Shown here: one piece after another, positions 17,555 to 26,216 of the stretch
How positions within the stretch are numbered: the stretch's first letter is position 1
Layout of the letters: each line of letters starts with the position of its first letter
Assembly (NCBI GenBank): GCA_047974625.1
Contig: JBKECK010000030.1
Coordinates: 50,782 to 114,781 of the forward strand
Reading direction: 5' to 3'
DNA length: 64,000 bases
Origin: CADEDH01 sp047974625
Lineage (GTDB): Bacteria; Actinomycetota; Acidimicrobiia; Acidimicrobiales; SZUA-35
Notes under the pieces: model-generated
Seen by the model: only the letters and a program-made list of their open reading frames with translations
Told to the model about the DNA's origin: nothing
Databases searched by the model: none
Made by a program: the position numbers and the translations under genes

Positions 17555-18886
17555 TCAACCGATCACGGGCCGGCACCGTTCGTTTACCAGGTGGCGCAGT
17601 CGATCGGCATGCTCCACCACCACCTTGAGAAAGGCGTCGGCCACGTCGTCGACGACGGTCGGGTCGACGGCATCGAGGGGGCAGGGGGCCGTGCCGAGGA
17701 CGAGGGCGCCCTCGACCAGGGCGGCCGCAGCCGGGTAGTCCGGCCCGCGATGCTCCGAGGACGACCCCGGGGGTAGGAGCCGGTGTTCGACGGGGTCGAC
17801 CCCCAACGGTTGGGGGCTCCAGCGGTCGAGACGGAGACCTTCGGCGAACAGGCTGTCGATGATGGCGTCCCGCAGGACGGGGGCCGACCGTTCCGTCAGG
17901 CCGAGCTCGTCAGGCAGCACGACGATCGGGAACGAGCTGTACACGTTCGTCGCCCCCTCGATCGGGGCCGGGAGGGCGAGCCCGGGCACGTCGGCCAGCC
18001 GGCCGGCCAGCCGGGACCCGTTGGCGGCCCGGATGGCCACCGCCTCCTCCAACCGGACCAGGGCCAGTTCGGCCGCAGCAGCGTCCAGCTCCGACATCGG
18101 CACGGTCCAGTCGCCGGCCTCAACCAGGTCCATCAGGTTGTCGTCGGCGATCGGGATCCGGTCCACCAGCAGGGCCCGGCGGACCACGGACGTGGCCCGG
18201 ACGTCGGAGGTGGCCACGATCCCCCCGCGGCCCAACGTGGCCGAAGATCCGAGGCTGGGCAGCGCGCAGTAGTTGACCGTGCCCATCGAACCGGCCGGAC
18301 GGCCGCGGAAGGTCGCCCCGCGGGCCTGTGATGCGTCCTCGAGGAGGACCAGGCCGTGGCGCCACCCGATCGCCTCCAGGGCGGAGTAGTCGGGCGTGGT
18401 GCCGTACCGATCGGCCACCAGCACCGCCCGGGTGCGCGGGGTGACGGCCGCGGCCACCGCCGCCGGATCGATCTGCAGGGTCACCGGATCGATGTCGACG
18501 GGAACGGGGACGGCCCCGTTGGCGGCCGTGAACACCAGTGAGGGCGGGGACGCGTCGGCCGGACAGATGATCTCGTCACCGGGTCCGATCCCGAGCGAGT
18601 GGATGGCGAGACGCGCCGCGGCGGTGGCCGACCGGCAGACCACGACGTGGTTCTGTCCGGTGGCCTCCCGCCACCGGCGCTCGAGCTTTTCGACCTGGCG
18701 TTGGCGAGTACCCGGCCGGGTGCTGTCGCCAAGAGTCGACAGCACCTCATATTCGTCACCGCAGGCTGGCGAGGGCCAAACGGCAACGTAGCTCGAGGCC
18801 AGACGGGGGGTTCCCCCGTCCAGAGCAAGATGGCTACCGCGAAACGCGGCGGCATTTTTCGTTGTACCGGCAGTAGCGGCGGGCAT
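17555..18886 (-). CDS. DegT/DnrJ/EryC1-family protein lacking the PLP lysine
   Basis: The fold matches sugar aminotransferases and dehydratases: SATAAARLAIHSLGIGPGDE, DIDPVTLQIDP, then LLEDASQARGATFRG, which retains the PLP-binding Asp and Gln. In the active-site segment SLGSSATLGRGG, an ungapped comparison with the usual TKNLGALGDGG places a glycine where the Schiff-base lysine should be. It therefore cannot form the normal internal aldimine and may be a dehydratase-like or non-catalytic member. 443 residues from the ATG of MPAATAGTT; upstream frame extension is possible but has no support. DegT proteins serve surface-sugar synthesis, and a tyrosine-kinase-like and a sugar-transferase gene occur elsewhere in the window, not adjacent. 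Confidence 0.8.
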   Translation of the reverse strand: MPAATAGTTKNAAAFRGSHLALDGGTPRLASSYVAVWPSPACGDEYEVLSTLGDSTRPGTRQRQVEKLERRWREATGQNHVVVCRSATAAARLAIHSLGIGPGDEIICPADASPPSLVFTAANGAVPVPVDIDPVTLQIDPAAVAAAVTPRTRAVLVADRYGTTPDYSALEAIGWRHGLVLLEDASQARGATFRGRPAGSMGTVNYCALPSLGSSATLGRGGIVATSDVRATSVVRRALLVDRIPIADDNLMDLVEAGDWTVPMSELDAAAAELALVRLEEAVAIRAANGSRLAGRLADVPGLALPAPIEGATNVYSSFPIVVLPDELGLTERSAPVLRDAIIDSLFAEGLRLDRWSPQPLGVDPVEHRLLPPGSSSEHRGPDYPAAAALVEGALVLGTAPCPLDAVDPTVVDDVADAFLKVVVEHADRLRHLVNERCRPVIG

Positions 18887-19063
18887 ACCGATGGTCAATC
18901 CTCTGAAGCGGAACCTGTCCGCGCTCACTCGATTCAAACCGGCCCTCGCCACCCCGTCCAGCACTATGCGCTGAACTGTGAATGGCGTTGTCCAGCCCGC
19001 CCCCGGGCGCGGCGGAGCGGCTCTCCCGACCAACGGGAGAGCCGCTCTACCGACCGGTTCGGG

Positions 19064-20746
19064 TCAGTCGCGACCTTCGTCGGCGCCGAGCACGATCGGG
19101 ACCAGCATCGGCCGCAGCCGGGTGTGCCGGTTGATGTAGCGTCCGACGGACCGTCGGGCGATGCGTTCGATCTCCTGCCGGCTCCGGACCCCGTCACCGA
19201 GGGCGTTCTCCACCGCCTGGCGGACGGCCAGGCTGGCCTCCTTGCGAAGCTGATCGCCCTCCTCGCCGTCGACCCAGCCACGGCTGAGCACCGCCGGCTC
19301 GTCGACCAGCTCGGCCCGGGCGCCCTTGATCCTGATCGGGACGATGACGCTCACGAAGCCCTCCTCACCGAGGATCCGGCGTTCGAGGAGGACGCTGTGG
19401 TCGAGGGCGCCCACGGTCCCGTCCACATAGATGTAGTCGGCGGGGACGTCCTCACCCCGGGTGAGACCATCGTCGGAGAGCACTAGGGCGTCGCCGTCGG
19501 AGCAGACCAGGATCCGCTCCGGCTTGGTGCCCATGGCCTCGGCCAGACGGGCGTGCTCGGCCATGTGCCGGTACTCGCCGTGCACCGGCACGAACCACTC
19601 GGGGCGCACGATCGAGTGCAGGACCTTCAGCTCCTCGGCCTTGGCGTGACCGGTGGCGTGGACGTTGGCGGTGCCGGAGTGCACCACCTCGGCTCCCCGG
19701 CGGAGCAGGCCGTCGATGACCCGGCTCACGCTGGATTCGTTGCCCGGGATCGGGTGGGAGGACAGGATGACGCAGTCACCCTCGCGGATGCTGAGCCACC
19801 GGTTGTCGCCGCTGGCCATCCGGGCCAACGCCGACATGGGTTCGCCCTGGGAGCCGGTGGAGATCACGCACAGCTCCGAGTCGGGGATGTCGCCCACGTC
19901 CTCGATGTCGAGCAGGCGGTCGTCGGGGATCTGGAGCAGCCCCATGCGCCGGGCCAGGGCCACGTTGTTGTTCATGGACCGGCCCATGGTGGCCACCGTC
20001 CGGCCGCACTCGATGGCGGCGTCCGCGATCTGCTGGACCCGGTGGATGTGGCTGGCGAAGCAGGCCACGATGATCCGCCGACCGTCCCGGGCCCGGAACA
20101 GGTCCCGGATCGACCGCCCGATGGAGGTCTCCGACGCCGAGAAGCCGGGCTCCTCGGCGTTGGTGGAGTCGCACAGGAACAGGCGGATGCCGTCCTCGGA
20201 GGCCAGATGGCCCAGCCCGGCGAGGTCGGTCAGGCGACCGTCGACGGGTGTCATGTCGAGCTTGAGGTCGCCCGAGTGGAGGATCACCCCCTGCGGGGTG
20301 TGGAAGGCCGTGGCGTAGCCGTGCGGCACCGAGTGCGTGACCGGGAAGAACTCGAGATCGAACGGGCCGACCGAAATGCGGTCATTGTCGCTCACCTCGA
20401 TGAACGAGGCCTGGTCCAGCAGGCCCCGCTCCTCGATCCGGGAGCGGGCCAGGCCGAGGGTCAGGGGGGAGCCGATGATCTTGAGCGGCATCTCCTCGAG
20501 GAGGAAGCCGAGCGCACCGATGTGGTCCTCGTGGCCATGGGTGGCCACCACCCCCTCCACCCGGTGGGCGTTCTCCCGGAGATAGGTGAAATCGGGCAGG
20601 ACGAGGTCGACACCGGCCATGTCCGAGTCGGGGAACATGAGACCGCAGTCGATGAGGATGATCCGTCCGTCGACCTCGATCGCCGCGCAGTTGCGGCCGA
20701 TCTCGCCCAGACCACCGAGAAAGATGACCCGTACGGGGGCCGCCAC
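19064..20746 (-). CDS. rnj: ribonuclease J
   Basis: This metallo-beta-lactamase/beta-CASP RNase degrades and processes RNA with 5'-exonuclease and endonuclease activity. Over 560 residues the metal motif HGHEDH (about residues 70-75), LHSGDLKLD, the beta-CASP motifs CDSTNAEEPG and ISTGSQGEPM, and PVHGEYRHM appear in normal order. The GTG start shares one base with the dapA stop (TAGTG), so both are one transcript, as in many Actinobacteria. Confidence 0.96.
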   Translation of the reverse strand: MAAPVRVIFLGGLGEIGRNCAAIEVDGRIILIDCGLMFPDSDMAGVDLVLPDFTYLRENAHRVEGVVATHGHEDHIGALGFLLEEMPLKIIGSPLTLGLARSRIEERGLLDQASFIEVSDNDRISVGPFDLEFFPVTHSVPHGYATAFHTPQGVILHSGDLKLDMTPVDGRLTDLAGLGHLASEDGIRLFLCDSTNAEEPGFSASETSIGRSIRDLFRARDGRRIIVACFASHIHRVQQIADAAIECGRTVATMGRSMNNNVALARRMGLLQIPDDRLLDIEDVGDIPDSELCVISTGSQGEPMSALARMASGDNRWLSIREGDCVILSSHPIPGNESSVSRVIDGLLRRGAEVVHSGTANVHATGHAKAEELKVLHSIVRPEWFVPVHGEYRHMAEHARLAEAMGTKPERILVCSDGDALVLSDDGLTRGEDVPADYIYVDGTVGALDHSVLLERRILGEEGFVSVIVPIRIKGARAELVDEPAVLSRGWVDGEEGDQLRKEASLAVRQAVENALGDGVRSRQEIERIARRSVGRYINRHTRLRPMLVPIVLGADEGRD

Positions 20747-21636
20747 TAGGTCAGGCTCCGCCCGAGATCCCGAAGCACGGCCAGGGCGCGCGCCTCGAGG
20801 TCATCGGGAATCGGACCCATGGGGGGCCGGCACTGGCCAACCGGTTGGCCGAGAAGATTCATCATGACCTTCGACGGTACGGGATTCGGCGCGTCAAGCG
20901 ACGTTTCGTAGTCATAGGACGGGATCATCGTGGCGTTGAGGGCGATCGCCTCGGCCACCAGGCCCTTGTCGTGGGCGGCGATCATCTCAGCCATCTCTCG
21001 GCCGATCCAGTGGGTGGCCACCCCGATGACGCCGACCGCGCCGATGGCGAGCAGAGGCAGGGTGAGGGAATCGTCGCCGGAGTAGATCTCGTAGGCACCG
21101 TCGGACATCGACAGCAGCCGAGCCGTCTCGGCCGGATCGCCGGCGGCGTCCTTGACGGCGACGATGTTGTCCACCTCGGCCAGGGCCAGCAGGGTCTCGG
21201 TCTCCACCTTGCGGCCGGTCCGCACCGGGATGTCGTAGACGATCACGGGCAGTTCGGTGGCCCCGGCGACGGCCTTGAAGTGTTCGGCCAGGCCGGCCTG
21301 GGACGGGCGGTTGTAGTACGGGGTGACCACAAGGACACCGTCGGCCCCGGCCTCGGACGCCGCCTCGGTGTTGCCGATGGCGGACCGGGTGTCGTTCGAA
21401 CCGGTGCCCGCCACCAGGGTGTGTTCGGGGATGGCCTCCCGCACCGCCACCATCAGGGCGGCCTGTTCCTCGTGGGTGAGGGTCGGGGCCTCACCGGTGG
21501 TGCCGGCCACCACCACCCCGTCGTTGCCGTGGGTGATCAGGTACCTGGCCAGGTCCTGGGCACGGCCGAGATCGAGTTCCCCGTCGTCGTCGAACGGGGT
21601 GACCATTGCCGTGAGAACTGGACCGAACTGTGCCAT
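20746..21636 (-). CDS. dapA: 4-hydroxy-tetrahydrodipicolinate synthase
   Basis: DapA condenses pyruvate with aspartate semialdehyde in the diaminopimelate/lysine branch. The 296 residues contain the GTTGEAPTLT motif (pyruvate-binding Thr pair), VTPYYNRPSQ, the catalytic Tyr of VYDIP (134) and the Schiff-base lysine in NIVAVKDAAGD (Lys 162). It precedes RNase J with a 1-nt overlap. The next enzyme of the pathway, dapB, is in the same window at 42.4-43.2 kb. Confidence 0.96.
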   Translation of the reverse strand: MAQFGPVLTAMVTPFDDDGELDLGRAQDLARYLITHGNDGVVVAGTTGEAPTLTHEEQAALMVAVREAIPEHTLVAGTGSNDTRSAIGNTEAASEAGADGVLVVTPYYNRPSQAGLAEHFKAVAGATELPVIVYDIPVRTGRKVETETLLALAEVDNIVAVKDAAGDPAETARLLSMSDGAYEIYSGDDSLTLPLLAIGAVGVIGVATHWIGREMAEMIAAHDKGLVAEAIALNATMIPSYDYETSLDAPNPVPSKVMMNLLGQPVGQCRPPMGPIPDDLEARALAVLRDLGRSLT

Positions 21637-22020
21637 GAGAGGTTCCTAACAGAGGCTCGACCGGGGAGCAACGCGATTATGGCCTGCGTTACCAGACCCG
21701 GTGGGTTTGGTCCGAACGACCCTCCAGAGTCGGGGCCGGACGCCGACAGTCCAGTAGCGGGCGGCGGACCCGGCGGTCAGGGTCGGTGAGGGCGTTCAGC
21801 CTCACCCACCCTGCCGTCGCCGGGCCGTGGTGGACGGGGGTCGATGGTGACCGCTGTGGGTCCGTCGCGACCCTTGTGGCCAGGGAATTCGCGTCGATCT
21901 CCCTGGCTGTGAGGCCCCAACGACCGCTAGGCTCACCCCTGGGTCGGAGCGCCGCGTCATCGCGGCCGCGGGCAGACCGCCGAGCTGGTTCCCGCCAACT
22001 GCCGCGCTTCGAGGTACGAC
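21637..22020. other. dapA/kinase-like divergent intergenic region
   Basis: About 380 bases between divergent genes. A TAGGCT around 21928 could be a -10 box for the rightward gene with a leader of about 85 nt. Open frames exist on both strands but none resembles a protein family. No RNA family signature (tmRNA, RNase P, SRP) was found by eye. Confidence 0.5.
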
Positions 22021-25000
22021 GTGACGTACGTTTCCCCATCCCCCTCCCGCCACCAACCCGCCCAGCCCACACACCGGGCCGCCGGGTGGTCCGGTGACCC
22101 CGTTGCGGCCGGTCCCGCCCCGGACCGGGACGGCGCCGGCGCGCCGGTCCCCCCCGATGCGACCGGGCCGTCGATCCCCGACCTGTGGGGCGACGCCGAG
22201 CGCGAGCGGCCGTCGTTCATCCGGCCCTACGAGCCGCCTCGGACCGGCCTCCGTTCCCGGCCGCCGGCGAGCCCCGGCACCGCGGTGGAGCTGCCACCAC
22301 CCGGCCCATCCCCCGATCGGGGGATGGGGGACCGTTCCGGCGCCGACGGCGACCACGAACCGAACACCCCTCCGGTGGAGGGGGCCGGCCCGGACGATCC
22401 GGCGGCCGTGGCCGCCGACCAGGCCACGGAACCGGAGGCGTCGGGCCCGGGCAACAGCGACGACGAAACCGCCGATTACGAAACCGCCGATGACCGCCAC
22501 GGCGACGGGGCCGAGGTAGCGGCCGAGGCCATCGTCTACGTCGACGAGGTCGACGAGGTCGACCAGGTCGACCAGGTCGAGGCCCCGGCGCCACCGGCCG
22601 CCCACGCCACCGGAGCCCCACCCCGATCAACCACGACCTACCCCGGCGGACCTGATGACCCGGGCGGCACCGACGCCGCACCGGAACCGGTGGCCGTCGA
22701 TCCCCGGATCGAACCGGCACCGGCCTCGACGCCCTCCCTCGCCGACTGGGCGCGCGGCTGGGATGCGCCCGACGATCCCGACTCCCCCTGGGACAGGAAC
22801 GCGATCGACCGCGCCCGAGCCGGCGCTGTCGCCCACGACACCGTCGACCACGCCGGGGCCGGGCCGGCCTGGGACGAACAGACCTGGCAGGACCTCGGCT
22901 GGGACGGCGAGCCGTGGCCCCGGACCCCCGGCGGCCCGGCCCCGCTCGACGTCCACCCCGACATGGCGCCCGACCCCGATCCCGGTGTCGGCCACCGAGA
23001 TGCCGGTCCCGACGGGCCTCCCGCCCGACACGAGGGCGACGCCGTCGACCTGGATGCGCCCCCGCACGATCCCGACAGCGACAACCGGGCCGGGGCGGAG
23101 TCCGGACCCCACGCCGCCCCCGTCGACGCCTCTCCGGCCGGAGTTGGGGTCGCCCCCGACGACTCCCCCACCGTCGACCCTCACCTCGACCAGCCCCGCG
23201 TCCACAACCCTGTCATCGACAACCCTGTCATTGACAGTCCCGTCATGGAGGAGACCGCCGGCCCCGACGGAACCGCGCCCGGCCCGATCGACCTCGACGA
23301 CCCCGCTCTCCACGACCCCTCACCCCACGGCCCCTCACCCCACGGCCCCTCACCCCACGGCCCCTCACCGCACGGCCCAGCGGTCGACGACCCCTCACCC
23401 CACGGCCCAGCGGTCGACGGTGGCTGGGTACAGGGCCAAGCCACCACGGCCTACGGCACCGATCCCCGCGGCATCGACCCCCACGGCGCCGACCCGGACC
23501 GGCTGGACCTCCACGACCTCACCTCGGACGACCTCACCTCGTACGACCTCACCGACCAGAACGCCATCGGCCAGAACGCCACCGGCCAGAACCCTGGCCA
23601 CCCGGACGCCCCGACCCACGACCCCGCCCATCAGGAGCCCGCGGCCAGTGACCACCCACTCCCGGACGGCGACCACGACCAGCTCGACCTCCGCGACCCC
23701 GCTCCCAACGGGGACGCCCGGCACGAGCTCGTGGACGAACCGCCCGAAGCCGACGATCCCGACTGGCCCGGCACCGACGGAGGGGAGGTCGACGACCACT
23801 GGGGCCCGGTCGAGGAGGCCGATCACGCCGACTGGTCACCGGGTCCTCCCGCACCGTCGGTCGAACCCGTCGACCCCAAGACGGCGGCTGACCCCGAACC
23901 CAACTCCAACGCCAACGATCCCAACCACGACAACGAGGTCGACGAACCCGCCCACTGGGAACCGGTGGACCCGGCCGAATGGACCCTCGAGGACGGCACG
24001 GATCCGTGGTGGCGGCTGCTGGCCTGGCGGACGGCGACCCCGGACGGTCGCCGTCAGGTCATCACCCGCTGGTGGTGGGTGGCCACCATCGCCCTGATCC
24101 TGCCGGTGGTGGTGGCGCTCGCCGTCCGCGCCCTCACCCCGGCGCGCTACGAGGCGTCGGCCACCGTGCTGTTGCGGACAGCAGCGTCGGCCTCCCTGTT
24201 CCCCGACGGCGGCACCCTCGCCTCGGAGCGTTCCACCACCGCCGAGCTGGCCTACGTAGGCACCAGCGAGTTCCGCCTCGAGGCGGCCCGGGTGGCCGCT
24301 TCGTCCGATCCGGTCGAGGTGGTGGTGGACGACCCGGGGGCCGAGGTACCGAGCACCCTGCGGTTCACGGCCTCGTCGGCCACGCCGGAAGCGGCCACGG
24401 CAACAGCCCAGGGCTGGGCCGACACCTATGTGGCGGCCCGGCACCGGCTCGACGTGGACGAGCTCCGGGTCCACGTGGCCGCCGACCAGGCCAGCCTGGC
24501 CCGCCTGGACACCGAGCAGAACCGTCTCGGGATCGAGCTGGCCGAGGCCCAACAGGCCCTCGACGCCGCGCCCGGCGATCCGGCCCTCACCGCCGGGCGT
24601 GACACCGCCCAGGCCCGGCTCGACCGGATCGACCTGATGAGCGGCATGATCATGGCCGAGCTGGCCCGGGCCCAGGCCGCCTTCACCGCCTACGACGGCG
24701 CCGCTCCGGCGGCCACCATCGCGGTGTCGGCCACGGAGCCCCCCGGGCCGGCGTCGACCGGCCCGGGGGGCTACGCCGCCGCCGGCCTGCTGGCCGGCCT
24801 GGTCCTGGCCGGCCTGGCCGTCGCCGCGGCGGCCGCCTTCGACGACCGCGTCGGCTCGACCGGCGAGGTGGCGCCCGCCACCGGCCTGGAACCGCTCGGA
24901 CACCTGCCGGGCGCCCCCAACCAGTGGCTGCCGGTCTCCGTGGCCCCCGGTTCGGCCCTGGCCAACCGGCTGGACGACGTAGCCGACCAGCTGGACCGGT

Positions 25001-25593
25001 GGCGGGACGACCCGGACGGGTGCCAGGTGGTGGCGGTCAGCAGTGCCCGCCCGGGTGAGGGCCGCACCTCATTGGCGGCCCGGTTGTCGGTGGCCCTGGC
25101 CGGCCGGGGTCACAATGTGCTCGTCATCGACGGGGACCTCCGCCGGCCTCAGCTCGCCGCCGCCCTCGGCGCCCCGCCCGGCCCCGGTCTGGCCGACTAC
25201 CTCGGCACCAACGACGTCGCCGTCGAGCAGTGCCTGCACCGGGTCCGCCGGCGCGCCCACCTGGTCAGCCTGCCGGCCGGCACCGTCCCCCCCGGCCGCA
25301 GTTCGCTCGACCTGCTCGATTCGCCGGACCTCCACGAGCTGATCGACCAGCTCCGGCCGTTCTGCCACACGATCCTCATCGACACCCCGCCCGTTCTGGA
25401 CAGCGACGACGCCGCCCGGCTGGCCGAGACGGCCGACGTGGTGGTGGTGACCGTCATGACGAACCGGTCCCGCGGGCGGGCCGTGCGCCGGGCCGCCCTC
25501 CGCCTGGCCCGGTCGGCCCCTGTCATCGGTGCCGTGGTCATCGAGGCGGCGCCCACCCCGATGCTGGTCGGTCGCACCCCGCCAACCGCGTGA
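22021..25593 (+). CDS. Wzz / tyrosine-autokinase-like protein with giant acidic N-terminus
   Basis: This 1190-residue protein has three parts. Residues 1 to about 660 are low-complexity, rich in Asp, Pro, His and Gly, with SPHGP and DEVDQV repeats. Residues 683-705 and 916-940 are membrane helices flanking a Wzz-like extracytoplasmic segment with a coiled-coil-like stretch. From about 1003 there is a BY-kinase/CpsD ATPase domain with Walker A' VLVIDGDLRRP and Walker B ILIDTPPVLDSDDA. The Walker A reads RPGEGRTSL, with Arg in place of the essential Lys. There is no C-terminal tyrosine cluster. Such proteins set polysaccharide chain length; here it may be a non-phosphorylating member. The GTG start is uncertain: a shorter protein beginning nearer the first helix cannot be excluded. 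Confidence 0.8.
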   Translation: MTYVSPSPSRHQPAQPTHRAAGWSGDPVAAGPAPDRDGAGAPVPPDATGPSIPDLWGDAERERPSFIRPYEPPRTGLRSRPPASPGTAVELPPPGPSPDRGMGDRSGADGDHEPNTPPVEGAGPDDPAAVAADQATEPEASGPGNSDDETADYETADDRHGDGAEVAAEAIVYVDEVDEVDQVDQVEAPAPPAAHATGAPPRSTTTYPGGPDDPGGTDAAPEPVAVDPRIEPAPASTPSLADWARGWDAPDDPDSPWDRNAIDRARAGAVAHDTVDHAGAGPAWDEQTWQDLGWDGEPWPRTPGGPAPLDVHPDMAPDPDPGVGHRDAGPDGPPARHEGDAVDLDAPPHDPDSDNRAGAESGPHAAPVDASPAGVGVAPDDSPTVDPHLDQPRVHNPVIDNPVIDSPVMEETAGPDGTAPGPIDLDDPALHDPSPHGPSPHGPSPHGPSPHGPAVDDPSPHGPAVDGGWVQGQATTAYGTDPRGIDPHGADPDRLDLHDLTSDDLTSYDLTDQNAIGQNATGQNPGHPDAPTHDPAHQEPAASDHPLPDGDHDQLDLRDPAPNGDARHELVDEPPEADDPDWPGTDGGEVDDHWGPVEEADHADWSPGPPAPSVEPVDPKTAADPEPNSNANDPNHDNEVDEPAHWEPVDPAEWTLEDGTDPWWRLLAWRTATPDGRRQVITRWWWVATIALILPVVVALAVRALTPARYEASATVLLRTAASASLFPDGGTLASERSTTAELAYVGTSEFRLEAARVAASSDPVEVVVDDPGAEVPSTLRFTASSATPEAATATAQGWADTYVAARHRLDVDELRVHVAADQASLARLDTEQNRLGIELAEAQQALDAAPGDPALTAGRDTAQARLDRIDLMSGMIMAELARAQAAFTAYDGAAPAATIAVSATEPPGPASTGPGGYAAAGLLAGLVLAGLAVAAAAAFDDRVGSTGEVAPATGLEPLGHLPGAPNQWLPVSVAPGSALANRLDDVADQLDRWRDDPDGCQVVAVSSARPGEGRTSLAARLSVALAGRGHNVLVIDGDLRRPQLAAALGAPPGPGLADYLGTNDVAVEQCLHRVRRRAHLVSLPAGTVPPGRSSLDLLDSPDLHELIDQLRPFCHTILIDTPPVLDSDDAARLAETADVVVVTVMTNRSRGRAVRRAALRLARSAPVIGAVVIEAAPTPMLVGRTPPTA
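23316..23420. repeat. 15-bp in-frame repeats coding SPHGP
   Basis: Four consecutive 15-bp units (cccctcaccccacgg, the last with one change) and then two related 30-bp units containing cccagcggtcgacg encode a run of PSPHG and PAVD blocks in the disordered part of the kinase-like protein. Confidence 0.92.
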
Positions 25594-25684
25594 ACCAGGG
25601 GAACAGTGAACCCCCGCCCCGGAGCCGGGCCCACGACACAGGGGCGTCCGAGCCACCGGGACGGACCGTGGACGCCGGGCTTCC

Positions 25685-26089
25685 TCAGGAGGCGTCGCCG
25701 GCCGAGTGGGAGTGCAGGCCCAGCCGCTCGACGGTGTCGCCCTCGAAGTCGAACTGGATCAGCACCACCTCGGTGTCCCCCTCGACCCAGGAGTCGTGGC
25801 CCGGGTCGACGGCGATGAAGGCCGGGGCCGTGTAGTCGAAGGTCGATCCGTCTGCGTACTCCCCCACGAACCGTCCCCGGGCCAGATACCCGACGTGGGC
25901 GTGCTCGCACCACTCGGTGTCGACGTTCGGCTTGACGTGGGTGGACCAGCGGCCACCCACCGCGTAGATCAACCGTTTGATGCGAGCGTCCCCGAAGCTC
26001 GCCATGGCCACCTCGATCCCCGAGAAGTTGGCTGTCTTGGCGCCATCCACGGCCGCGGTCAATGTGTCAACTGGCCCACCCTCACTCAT
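25685..26089 (-). CDS. small cupin-domain protein
   Basis: This 134-residue single cupin barrel has HVKPNVDTEWCEHAHVGYLARG and, later, DPGHDSWVEGD, which resemble the two conserved cupin metal motifs (EHAHVGY and GHDSW). The product or sensor role is unknown. The ATG of MSEGGPVD was chosen because TAGCGT ends 7 nt before it, overlapping the longer frame. It is divergent from the thiolase gene. Confidence 0.78.
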   Translation of the reverse strand: MSEGGPVDTLTAAVDGAKTANFSGIEVAMASFGDARIKRLIYAVGGRWSTHVKPNVDTEWCEHAHVGYLARGRFVGEYADGSTFDYTAPAFIAVDPGHDSWVEGDTEVVLIQFDFEGDTVERLGLHSHSAGDAS

Positions 26090-26096
26090 GTGACGC

Positions 26097-26102
26097 ACGC
26101 TA
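26097..26102 (-). promoter_or_regulatory. -10 box of cupin gene (near-leaderless)
   Basis: TAGCGT on the minus strand ends 7 nt before the ATG. Confidence 0.5.
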
Positions 26103-26202
26103 CAACCCGGGGGACGTCGTGGCCAGAGCCGGGCGCCGGGACCGGGGGCCCGCCGGGCCGTGGGTCCGCGCCCCCATTTCGTCCGGTGATCGATTCGGGG
26201 CC

Positions 26203-26208
26203 TACTCT
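26203..26208 (+). promoter_or_regulatory. -10 box of thiolase gene (near-leaderless)
   Basis: TACTCT ends 8 nt before the thiolase ATG; no ribosome binding site is seen. Confidence 0.45.
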
Positions 26209-26216
26209 TCACGCCC

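Noticed and set aside
21637..22020. Possible protein or antisense gene on either strand
   Set aside because: Open frames on both strands have Arg/Pro/Ser-rich shadow-like composition, no ribosome binding site and no family resemblance.
23316..23420. Regular short repeats resembling a CRISPR array
   Set aside because: Units are contiguous 15-mers in frame with a coding sequence (PSPHG repeats); there are no spacers and no cas genes.
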